Assembly: GCA_963922205.1 (NCBI GenBank)
Contig: CAWUHX010000004.1
Coordinates: 434,001-498,000, forward strand
Source: Romanomermis culicivorax
Taxonomy: Eukaryota > Nematoda > Enoplea > Mermithida > Mermithidae
DNA length: 64,000 nt
Reading direction: 5' to 3'
Shown here: positions 55,261-64,000 of the stretch, in pieces
How positions within the stretch are numbered: the stretch's first letter is position 1
Layout: each line of letters starts with the position of its first letter
Program-made: the position numbers and the translations under genes
The notes under the pieces: generated by a model
What the model saw: only the letters and a program-made list of their open reading frames with translations
Told to the model about the DNA's origin: nothing
Database searches by the model: none

Positions 55261-55898
55261 CAGAACGGTTCAGTTTTTTAATCATTTTCATCAAAAAACC
55301 CCGAAAAAACTTTCCTAATGCGAAATGCTCATAAAATTGAGGTGAAACTTAGAAAAGTAGAGATTTCCTGCTGTAATTTCCTGTTTTTGATGTCTTCACA
55401 AAAAAACTGGAAAAGATTTTTAAAAAGTAAAAATTTTAGTATAATTTGGATGTCAAATTGAGAGAAATAATAATTTATTGCCATACTTTTCAATCGTTTC
55501 TATAGAAAAAAGCTGAAAAATTTTTTCGCAATGCGAAAAATTTTCTATAATCTTGAACTAAAATCCGGAAAAATCGTGATTGATTTGTGTATAATCTTTT
55601 GTTTTCACTTTTTTTACAGAGAAACACGGAAAATATTCTCAAGATGAAAAATTGTTTCCTTATTTTGACGTGAAATTTACAGAAATCGCGATTTTTTAAT
55701 AAAATTTTGTATCTTTTCTATAAAAAAAAACTGGCCAACTTCGTCAAAATACAAAAATTTTCTCATAATTTGAAAAAGAAAATGGACGAAATTCGCTAAT
55801 TATTGCTATACTTTCCACTAAGCTGGAAAAATTCTCTAGAATGCAAAAAAATTTCTCCTAGTATTGATGTAAAATTGGAAAAAGATCGCCCTTTCCCC
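55261..55898. repeat. Continuation of the F-box-like downstream flank
   Basis: It resumes the flank interrupted at 49767 (CAGAACGGTTCAG as at 35957) and follows 1690-2290 to the point AAAAGATCGCC, where the LTR of element 2 begins. This shows that 49674-49767 and 55261-55898 were once contiguous. Confidence 0.8.
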
Positions 55899-57362
55899 TG
55901 TCACATATTGCGCCATCCATGTCACATTTTATGGCATGTTGATCTTGGGAGAGCTGGGGAGGTTTGGGTATCTCATCAGGTAATACCGTGTTTTAGACGT
56001 CACATTGATGGTGAACCATATCAGATTGATCCTATTACAGTGAGTAATAGGCTGTGACTCCTGATGGATACTGGCATTTTCCCCAGGCTTCCCAAGTTGG
56101 CGTTGGGGCCTAACCTGGCAATTAGTGGCTATAGAGAGGTCTATAGCTGGTTCTCTTGGGTTGTCCTTGGGGTCTTGCTGTAGGGTAATGGACAACGCTG
56201 CCAGGCTAGGTGCGACAATCCCCGAGTCCTACTCAGTGAGAGTGGGGACAGGGTCACCCGTAAAATGACCTAAATTGTGGGACCCGGTTATGAACCAGAC
56301 AGCCCCTTTTTAGCCCGAACCTGAGAGGTGGAGGCCCTACTTATCTGTGGAAACCTTGGGAAACCGACTTAGGAAGGATTTCCCAACAAATAACCCACAA
56401 ATAACAATAATCCCCTGAGAAGACTCACCTAGTCCTGTTTCTCAAGCGATTACGACGCAACGGGCGGCAAGTCCCTGGATGCTTTCGGTCTTCTGGCACT
56501 GGGAGCGGGGGATGCGATCCTCAAACGTCCTAGGCGGCGAGCGGCGGCGAGCGGCGGCGAGCGGGAGGGAGCGGAAGCGAGCGGGAGGCGAAACTCCAAC
56601 GTTTAATTCACGAACCGGGGCGGTCGGACACCTGGCACTGATGGGCAGCGGGGTACTGTAGACGTTAAGCGGCGGACGCAGTGAACACGGGTAAATTTAT
56701 GCAAATTTATTGATAGTAAGGCGGCGGACGCACAGGTATATAATAAAATTATGCAAATTTGACGAGGAGGCGGCGGACGCGGAGTGACAACTGGACGAAA
56801 GCTTGGTGAACCCAAGAATGAGCGAAAAACTAAAGAAACATGTCCTTTTAAGGACATGTTTGGCTACAGCTGCAGCTTGGGCGGAGTTTCTCGGCGCTCA
56901 AGCTAACTTCTGCAGCTAGACGCGATGCAGAAGATGCCTATGAGCACATAGACATTTTTTCATTCACATGCGTTTAGCACTGAGGCCGGCTGCAGTGCCT
57001 ATGCTAAGCATATGAACGTCTTTAGCTAAAACTTCTTAGCTAGTCGTTTTGCGTAACAAAAACGACGCTAATTTTGATGATAAGAGGTGCTTGAGTGCAC
57101 CAAAAATAGCCATGTGCTCGTGGAGCACGACTGGCGGAAGTTTTTAGCTAAAGGGCCTACTGTAGCCCGCGTTTGTAAAGAAATAAAAATACAACAAAAC
57201 GAAACATAGAAATGCATGAAAAATATAAAAACGAACGTAAAATGCATGTGTAAAAATGAAATAAACAAAAGCATGATCGGGTAATAAACAAAACATGAAA
57301 AATAACAAAATGTCGGCATGATCGGAATCACGTGACGTTGGAGGATTGAGCGGCACGTGACA
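55899..57362 (-). repeat. 3' LTR of element 2
   Basis: It begins TGTCACATATTGCG and ends GGCACGTGACA (1464 bp), with the same TGTCAC/GTGACA tips as element 1. Short blocks align with the other LTR (TGAGAAGACTCAC, CAAGCTAACTTCTGCAG, GATGCCTATGA). A GC-rich tandem run of GGCGAGC units is at about 56536-56590. The left boundary is confirmed by known flank; the other end of the element is outside, so the target duplication cannot be checked. Confidence 0.88.
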
Positions 57363-57882
57363 CGGCGGTCCTTCGAAAAAGGGCGTCCTCGTCCTTGCAG
57401 TGGTCAGTAGTGAGGTTTTATGCGGCGTGTCCGTGGTCGTAGGTCATTCCAAGGTGTGACGGCGAGAGTGGTCGAATAGGTCCGTTGGGTTGTCGGTGGA
57501 TGAGGCCTTCTTTGATCGTAATTCGTTCGGTGGTATGGTGACCGGAGGTTGTTGATGCGTGGAGTAGCCGACATTGAATATCCTGTGCGAAGGTCTGGAA
57601 CACAGAAAAGAAAAAATTTTCAGGGCAAGATGTAGGCTATCGCAGAGGATGCGCCCAGTGAGGTACAGATTGTCGGGCTATCGCAGAGGATGCACCCTGA
57701 GAGGTGTAGGCTATCGCGTGAGGATGCGCCTAAGGCATGACGCTTAGGTTGCTGAACGCTCTCTTCTATCCGCTAAGATCCAGCATGGACAAGAGTGGAT
57801 ACTTCGTGAGGGGCACGGCGGTCCTTCGAAAAAAGGACGTCCTCGTCCGTAAGCGGGGACAATGAAGAGAGTGCATCCTGAG
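57361..57882 (-). other. 3' untranslated region of element 2
   Basis: It has the duplicated GGTCCTTCGAAAAA motif at 57361-57397 and 57814-57852, as in element 1. Between them the phrase GGCTATCGCAGAGGATGCGCC is repeated three times (about 57630-57735); element 1 has a single copy (about 4410-4432). Each phrase can fold on itself (ATCGCA against TGCG). Confidence 0.6.
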
Positions 57883-60800
57883 TTACGGGTCGGGGACCTC
57901 TGCATCAAGATGTGGGTCAATCAGATTTGGTGTGAAGTCCCGGCTTATTGAGGGATACAATAAGGGTGCCGAATCTGTTGCCTGTGAAGTGGGAGGTGTA
58001 TCCTCTGCTTCACTCGGTTGTTCAGGGGACACGTAAAGTCGAAGCTGGTTGACATGTACAGTGTCTTCCTGATCCATCTCGAGACGAAGTGTGACATTGG
58101 GATATGCCACACTTGTGACAAGGTAGGGTCCATCGTAGATGGGCAGCAATTTAGGAGTGAGTCCACGTTTGCTGGAGGTGCGCAGTTTGAGCACCTGATC
58201 CCCTACTTTGTACGAGACATCATGTGCCCTCCGGTCGTACGACCGTGCATAGGCTTCCTGTGCTTTCTCAATCCGACTCTGGATTAAGGTTAACGCATTC
58301 GTGAAATGACGTTTGACCTCCATATCATATGAGGAAACATTAATGATATGGGCCGGAGGGTTGAATGAGAGCGCGGCGTCAACAGGGAGCATGGGTGTGC
58401 GACCGTACATGAGTTCAAAGGGCGAGTACCCTGTTGACTCATTCATGCTGATATTGACGGCAAACACAGCGTATGGTAGGTGTTCATCCCAATCAGTATG
58501 TCCTTGATGAACATACATACGTAGCCGTGTGGCTAGCGTCTGATTAGCTCTTTCCACTTCGCCGTTGGTCATCGGGTGATAGGCGGTAGAGTGGATTTTC
58601 TTCGTTGCGCAGATCGCAGTGATTTCAGTCATCAGTTTTGATGTGAAATCAGTGCCACGATCTGACTGAAGAATCTGCGGTGCCCCGTGCCGGCAGACAA
58701 TTTGCGTTACAAACAGTCGGGCTATGGTGTTCGCAGTGATGTCCGGAGTAGCAAAAGCCTCGACCCATTTCGTAAAGTAGTCGATAAAGACTACGATGAA
58801 ACGGTTGCCAGCTTCGCTAGTGGTCATTGGTCCCATGCAGTCGACACCTACCCGGTGAAACGGTCCCGTGATGGTGATAGGTTTCAGGGTCGCAGTGGTT
58901 TTCTGTCGAGCGGGCTTATTCCGTTGGCAAAGATCACACCGCTGACAGAAGGACTTGACATCCCGACTGAGGGAGGGCCAGTGGTATCTGCGAGCAATGA
59001 GCCGCGCAGTACGTTTAGCACCGAAATGTCCAGCTAAGATGTCATCGTGATGAGCCCGGATAATGGTAGTAACCATGGATCTGGGTATGACGATCTTATT
59101 GGACTCGCCTGTCCATTTCTGAAGGACATTATCCAACAGATGGTAGCCTCGCACATCATTCTGGTGGCCCAGAGGCTTAAGAGAGCGAATGATGTCGGCT
59201 AATTCCGGATCCTCCAGCTGAGCAGCGAAAAGGTCGGGGTGCTGCGCACCGACGGATATCTCGGCATAAGACTCTGATCGTACCGGGCGCTCCGCGCCAA
59301 CAGTGATCGGTGCTGAATTACTTGAACGCGCCAGGTGCTGCACACCATCGGTCAAGGTCCTTGATCTCGCCAGGTGCTGCGCACCATCGGTGATCATCAT
59401 AACGTGCCCCTCAGGTCTGTAGAGGGGAGTATCATCAATACTCTGACCGGTGAGGGAGTTAGGATCCGGCAGGCGTGATAATGCGTCAGCATTACCATTA
59501 GACTGACCTTTTCGCGGCCGAATTGTCAGTTTGAATTCGGCGAGCGCGAGTCCCCACCGAGCGATCCGAGCAGAGGGGTTAGGCTTCTCCAACACTGCTT
59601 TGACCGCGGTATGGTCAGTCTGAACGACCACCTCGTGCTGGAAGAGGTATGGTCGAAAGTGCTTGACGAAATGGACAACAGCGAGAGTCTCCAGTTCTGT
59701 AATGGAGTAGTTTTTCTCGGCCGCTGTTAACCCTCGGCTGGCGTACGCGACAGGATGGTCGTATCCATTTTCGTCTAACTGGCTAAGAACCGCTCCTATC
59801 CCCGAAATACTCGCATCAGTTTGAAGGATAAAGGATTTCGAAAAGTCCGGATGGCGCAGGATAGGAGGGTTGGTCAGCAGGCGGCGGAGTTCATCGAACG
59901 CCTCCTGCTGAGGTTTTGACCACTGGAAAGTAGTTTCCTTCCGTAAGAGCTTGGTTAGTGGCTCGCTGAGCCGGGCACAACCAGGGATGAAACGCCTGTA
60001 GTAAGACACGAGGCCTAGGAAGGACTTGATGTCTTTGGCGTTTTGTGGAATGGGTAGGTTTTGGACGGCGGCCAGCTTGGCTTGGTCAGGTTCTAGGCCG
60101 CTCTGTGAGATGCGATAGCCTAGGTACTCTACCTCTGAGTGCGAAAATTTGCACTTGCTCAGTCTGAGCTTCATTCCACCCCGGCGAAGACGGGCGAACA
60201 CATCTGCCAGGCGCTCAAGCATTTGGGTGTGAGAGTTCCCGAACACCAAAATGTCGTCGAGATAAGTCAGAACCGTGCGCCATTGGATTCCAGTAAGGAG
60301 GAGGTCCATAAGGCGTTGAAATGTCCCTGGCGCGTTGCATAAACCGAAAGGCAAATAATTGAATTCGTAAAGTCCAATAGGCGTATTAAAAGCCGTCTTT
60401 TCCTTATCGGCCTCGGCAATCGGGATTGACCAATAAGCGTTAGCCTGGTCAAGGGTAGTGAAATACTTCATACCCTTGAGGGTGTCGAGGATGTCATCTA
60501 TCCGCGGGAGAGGGTAGACATCCTTTTTCGTGACCTCGTTAAGACCACGAAAGTCAACACACATACGGTGAGAACCGTTTTTCTTGCGCACCAGGACAGT
60601 ATTAGTAGCCCACGGAGACGTGCTGGGCCGAATAATACCTTTCTCCTGGAGCGCCTTGACCTCCTGCATGATGAGATCCTTTTCCTTAGGTGAGGACCGG
60701 TAAGGAAAACGGCGGACTGGGCGGGCATCACCCGTGCTGATTTCGTGCTGGACGAGATCAGTGGAACCTGTGTCCTTTTCATCAAGAGCATAAAGGTCGG

Positions 60801-63800
60801 TGTATGCAACCAGTAGATCGAGTAAGGCTGCCCGGTCCCGAGGGGAGATGTCCGGTGAGATCACAGCATTGGCCTCGACCCACTGACGATCGAGGACGGT
60901 GTCTGAGTCGACCGGTGATTCCCGTGAGGGCTCACTATGCATTTGCACATGACCGATGGTCGTGTGCGGGTAGAGAACCACGGAATGAGTACTCGGGTTG
61001 ACTACCTGAAGCGGTATGTGACCGTTGGTCACGGTACTGACGCTTCCTGCAAAATATACGTGTCGTTGAGACCCGGTGAGGTTCTTCGGAAAGAAGGCCA
61101 CCTCAGGCACGTTCGTATAGATTGGTGGGACAGGTACAGTGAATCGTGTCATGGAGCGAGGCTCTAGAATCACCAAGTCCTTCAGGGGCAAAGCGCCGCG
61201 GGCAGAAGGTGGGCTGTGGATGAGACCGTCACAGGGGATTCTACTCTCTTTGAACTGGAGGAAAGATTTCTCCCAGTTCAAACTGACACAATTGAACCGG
61301 CCGAGGAAATTGGTTCCGAGGACCAGTTCAGCTGAACAGTTCTCCTGTATTTGGACCTGAATCCGTTCAGAGACATCAGCCACTGTAACTGTGATGTAGG
61401 CTGCTCCTAGCAGTGGGATCGGGGACCCGTTGGCTGCGATAGGGCGTGCCCTGGTTGGTGATAGTGACAAGTTGGGCAGCTGGGCCGCTAACTTGTGGTC
61501 CAAGAGTGAGAAAACAGCTCCTGTGTCGACCAGTGCCTTCGCTTCTACCCAGTTGTTGAGGAGAACTTTGATATGGGGTGTCCGAATATCATTTGGGTAA
61601 AAAGCCGTGACCACATGACCGGAATCAGGTGTGGTGGCACCACTAACATGTTTGGTCTTACCGGACCGCTTTGGAATCGGCAGTCCCGTACGACGTAGGA
61701 GGCCTACTAGAGCGTATCCGACGGAGGGTTCCGGGTCATTCAGAAGGGTGGACTCATCCTGTACCGTTAGTATGTGGTCTGAGTGATCCTTCGGACTCTG
61801 AGTAGCTCCTAGTGATTCAACCTCGGTGTCCGATAGCGGAGGCGCGTTTGGCACGGGTGATGTCGGAGCATCTGAATCACTTGGCTCACGGTATCGGCCC
61901 TTCTCTAGCGTAACTGGAGAGGTTCCAGGCGGAGGTCGAGGGCAACCTGACCCGTGCAAGGTCGACAGATGACGACTTGCCCGTCTAGAAGAGGCCCGGG
62001 ATCCCCTAGTTGACCCACGTGATGAGGCAACTGAGGAGGCCCGTGAGTGTGGCCGAGAGATGGACGAAGCCCTGGACCGCGATCGTGATCCCGACCTGTG
62101 TGAGTTTCGCGAGAGAGCACGGGTGTTCTCCCACCAGGGGTCGATCTGGTCAATCTCCGGCGTGGTCAGCAGGAGGGGTAATTCTACCGCGTCCAGCCGA
62201 CAAACATTACGTTGGTAGTCAAACATAATGTTCTTGAACTGTTCTAAGAAGTCCAGTCCGAGTATGAGGTCAACAGGTGCCCAGAAGGGAGACGTAGTCT
62301 TGCACACATGGAGATGTACATCGATCCGTGTGTTCGGCTGGCGGTTTCCGGGCAACATGATTTCATATGGTCCCGAAAGGATGGTATGAACAGCTTTACC
62401 ATTGAGGCTCATCAATGGGTTAAAGTCGTGATGTTGCTGGAACGCCATGACCGCCTTCGGACTTTCTTTAGCCAAGGCCTTATGAAGGCGTTGGCTAATG
62501 ATAGTGCGTGGGCAACCCGTGTCAAGGAAAGCAGGAGTTTCCTTGGTGTCCAGCAGCACGACAAAGCACGGTGTGATTCGGTCAAGCTGGGAGGGTACAT
62601 CGTTTTGCACGTAGTGAAAACCGATCCAGCGTTGGACTTTGCGGTAAAGACCCAACGGGGAGAAACGGCTAACAAACCTGACCTGTTTGCTCCGCAGACG
62701 GTAGCTGAGATAATAAGATACACCAAGATAGGCAAGGTATCCGGCACCGATCAGCACTGTCAGGGTAATTAGGATGTTAAAGATCAACTGGACCGGCCCG
62801 CTCAGGACAGCATGCAAGCCCTGGGCGAGGGTGTGCTCTTGACCCGTAATAACATGGTTTGCTGCCAAACCGACACCTTCCAGAGAGGCCTTGATGTCGG
62901 TTCCTACCCCTGCAAAGGCCTGGTAGATGGCGTCTGGTTGCAGGGATAGACCAGCGGTAAAGTTCACCAGCCGGTTGAGTACCGCTTCAATTTGCTCAGT
63001 CTTGTAAACGTACTGTTTAAAGAAGGCAAAGTTTGAAGGGGTCATCGCCAACTGGTCATGGAAGAGCGCCGGCGCCTCAAAGTGAGTGATGTTGAAGCGC
63101 TGCTTCCAGAAGAGTTCCAGTGGGATGTGGCTCACATGGACCGCGCCAGACTCAGTAAACCAGCCCGAGCGATTTCGGAAAATCCCCGTAAAGTGGTGAT
63201 GACACGGCACAATTGGGCTAGATTTAATGAGGTCCGGACCACCGGGGGTGGCGAAGTAGATGGTGCCGCCAACCTGTACAGGTAAGTACTTGTAGCAAAC
63301 GTTCCCCACCCGGTACGAATGGTAAACGTAGGTGGCGTTGACCTTCTGACACGGCCATATTGTCAGCGCATCGCCTGTGAATTCCGCCGTCAGGTCATTC
63401 CTCTGGAGGAATGCCCGGGCACCCAGGGTAGGGTCGAAGCGAAGCAACTGCCAAGTCAGATCAAGATAGCGTTGAGCGTGAGAACAAAGCTCAAGCCACG
63501 TGAACCGGAAACCGTTAATTTCCGACTCCTTGATCTGCTGAGCCAGATAGTTCAGCTTGGCATTGACAGGATCGGGACGGCTGTCCGTTGCCACTCTGAA
63601 CATGTTTTGGGTCAAATTGTATCTCCCGTGGATGCGAAGGAGAAGACCCTGATCCGTCCGGACTGTGGTGGAACGTAGTTCTGGGCACAGTTGGAAGACA
63701 CGGGAGTTTCCCGGGATCTTGAGGGCAACCTGCAGATCATCGATGATGACGTGGTTCCCTGACATGGACGCAGTGTAATTTCCCTTGGGGTGATAATGAC

Positions 63801-64000
63801 ACCGCGCCGTGAAGTTTTGTGCAGGCCAGACAATGACCCCGTCTAGAGTAGTGCACTGGCCTGCAGTGGGACTGCATCCACCTACATCGCCTAAGGTGCT
63901 TAGGGCCGTAGTGCCGTCCCACGAAGCGACTTGTCCCTCCTCGATGAAGAGGTTAGTCACTGTCTTGCAGACGTCGCTGCAGCACCATTCGTACATCACT
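57883..64000 (-). CDS. Env-Pol polyprotein of element 2, N-terminus outside the window
   Basis: At least 2038 codons are open. Layout as in element 1: part of the env-like ectodomain with several sequons, a transmembrane span, first retropepsin-like domain ([10 protein letters not shown]), Arg/Ser-rich linker, second one ([11 protein letters not shown]), RT with YLDD, RNase H, integrase zinc-binding motif and DDE core with D-x35-E. The leftmost residues correspond to about residue 234 of the element 1 ORF, so some 230 codons are missing to the right. The linker between RNase H and integrase is longer than in element 1 because of extra [12 protein letters not shown] repeats. No stop or frameshift is seen, so both families keep this fused env-pol frame open. 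Confidence 0.9.
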   Translation of the reverse strand, partial: VMYEWCCSDVCKTVTNLFIEEGQVASWDGTTALSTLGDVGGCSPTAGQCTTLDGVIVWPAQNFTARCHYHPKGNYTASMSGNHVIIDDLQVALKIPGNSRVFQLCPELRSTTVRTDQGLLLRIHGRYNLTQNMFRVATDSRPDPVNAKLNYLAQQIKESEINGFRFTWLELCSHAQRYLDLTWQLLRFDPTLGARAFLQRNDLTAEFTGDALTIWPCQKVNATYVYHSYRVGNVCYKYLPVQVGGTIYFATPGGPDLIKSSPIVPCHHHFTGIFRNRSGWFTESGAVHVSHIPLELFWKQRFNITHFEAPALFHDQLAMTPSNFAFFKQYVYKTEQIEAVLNRLVNFTAGLSLQPDAIYQAFAGVGTDIKASLEGVGLAANHVITGQEHTLAQGLHAVLSGPVQLIFNILITLTVLIGAGYLAYLGVSYYLSYRLRSKQVRFVSRFSPLGLYRKVQRWIGFHYVQNDVPSQLDRITPCFVVLLDTKETPAFLDTGCPRTIISQRLHKALAKESPKAVMAFQQHHDFNPLMSLNGKAVHTILSGPYEIMLPGNRQPNTRIDVHLHVCKTTSPFWAPVDLILGLDFLEQFKNIMFDYQRNVCRLDAVELPLLLTTPEIDQIDPWWENTRALSRNSHRSGSRSRSRASSISRPHSRASSVASSRGSTRGSRASSRRASRHLSTLHGSGCPRPPPGTSPVTLEKGRYREPSDSDAPTSPVPNAPPLSDTEVESLGATQSPKDHSDHILTVQDESTLLNDPEPSVGYALVGLLRRTGLPIPKRSGKTKHVSGATTPDSGHVVTAFYPNDIRTPHIKVLLNNWVEAKALVDTGAVFSLLDHKLAAQLPNLSLSPTRARPIAANGSPIPLLGAAYITVTVADVSERIQVQIQENCSAELVLGTNFLGRFNCVSLNWEKSFLQFKESRIPCDGLIHSPPSARGALPLKDLVILEPRSMTRFTVPVPPIYTNVPEVAFFPKNLTGSQRHVYFAGSVSTVTNGHIPLQVVNPSTHSVVLYPHTTIGHVQMHSEPSRESPVDSDTVLDRQWVEANAVISPDISPRDRAALLDLLVAYTDLYALDEKDTGSTDLVQHEISTGDARPVRRFPYRSSPKEKDLIMQEVKALQEKGIIRPSTSPWATNTVLVRKKNGSHRMCVDFRGLNEVTKKDVYPLPRIDDILDTLKGMKYFTTLDQANAYWSIPIAEADKEKTAFNTPIGLYEFNYLPFGLCNAPGTFQRLMDLLLTGIQWRTVLTYLDDILVFGNSHTQMLERLADVFARLRRGGMKLRLSKCKFSHSEVEYLGYRISQSGLEPDQAKLAAVQNLPIPQNAKDIKSFLGLVSYYRRFIPGCARLSEPLTKLLRKETTFQWSKPQQEAFDELRRLLTNPPILRHPDFSKSFILQTDASISGIGAVLSQLDENGYDHPVAYASRGLTAAEKNYSITELETLAVVHFVKHFRPYLFQHEVVVQTDHTAVKAVLEKPNPSARIARWGLALAEFKLTIRPRKGQSNGNADALSRLPDPNSLTGQSIDDTPLYRPEGHVMMITDGAQHLARSRTLTDGVQHLARSSNSAPITVGAERPVRSESYAEISVGAQHPDLFAAQLEDPELADIIRSLKPLGHQNDVRGYHLLDNVLQKWTGESNKIVIPRSMVTTIIRAHHDDILAGHFGAKRTARLIARRYHWPSLSRDVKSFCQRCDLCQRNKPARQKTTATLKPITITGPFHRVGVDCMGPMTTSEAGNRFIVVFIDYFTKWVEAFATPDITANTIARLFVTQIVCRHGAPQILQSDRGTDFTSKLMTEITAICATKKIHSTAYHPMTNGEVERANQTLATRLRMYVHQGHTDWDEHLPYAVFAVNISMNESTGYSPFELMYGRTPMLPVDAALSFNPPAHIINVSSYDMEVKRHFTNALTLIQSRIEKAQEAYARSYDRRAHDVSYKVGDQVLKLRTSSKRGLTPKLLPIYDGPYLVTSVAYPNVTLRLEMDQEDTVHVNQLRLYVSPEQPSEAEDTPPTSQATDSAPLLYPSISRDFTPNLIDPHLDAEVPDP

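Larger units (their letters stand above)
55899..64000 (-). mobile_element. Ty3/gypsy-type element 2, related to element 1, cut by the right window edge
   Basis: The 3' LTR, 3' region and most of the env-pol ORF are present; gag, leader and 5' LTR lie beyond the window. It is a separate family member: the LTR differs in length (1464 against 1430 bp) and mostly in sequence, whereas the pol protein is very similar. It sits in the downstream flank of a dead F-box-like gene. Confidence 0.9.

Overview
The window looks like a repeat-dense stretch of a small metazoan genome, most likely a nematode. The reasons are: AT-rich intergenic DNA, very short GT-AG introns (58 to 86 bp) with TTTCAG/TTACAG-type acceptors, a decaying F-box/LRR-like gene family, Ty3/gypsy LTR retrotransposons, and many small terminal-inverted-repeat elements. 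No bacterial features, rRNA, tRNA or CRISPR were recognised. The phylum is an inference from style, not from a diagnostic gene.

Layout. 1-2707: a foldback element with a nested MITE, then the 3' exon and downstream flank of an F-box/LRR-like gene. 2708-18985: a complete, young Ty3/gypsy retrotransposon on the minus strand (element 1; two 1430-bp LTRs, 4-bp target duplication GTGT). It has a 4-kb structured leader, a gag with a small intron, and one very long ORF encoding envelope-like glycoprotein, two retropepsin-like domains, RT, RNase H and integrase. 18986-24300: small elements, a ~97-bp satellite and a MULE-like element with a FLYWCH finger. 24301-36060: F-box-like pseudogenes, a solo LTR, AT-rich DNA, a 982-bp TIR element, and the best F-box/LRR-like copy (33342-35814). 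36270-45500: two inverted ~1.35-kb repeat copies around a truncated second LTR family (one LTR, gag and protease with two in-frame TGA codons) and a broken C2H2 zinc-finger gene. 45500-49767: T-rich DNA, another MITE, and an F-box-like pseudogene interrupted by a TA-flanked MITE. 49768-55260: a complete DNA transposon (82-bp perfect TIRs, 6-bp duplication) with a five-exon DDE transposase and a passenger gene ending in a cysteine-only zinc finger. 55899-64000: the 3' LTR and most of the env-pol ORF of element 2, a relative of element 1 that runs off the right edge.

How it fits together. Insertions are nested. One F-box-like gene copy near 48.7 kb and its downstream flank were cut in turn by a TA-MITE, the 5.5-kb DNA transposon and gypsy element 2. 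The points most worth following are the gag-env-pol order with env fused to pol, an array of covarying stem-loops in the leader of element 1, the near-total restriction of LTR differences to CpG sites (a cytosine-methylation signature), and the intact, cargo-bearing DNA transposon.
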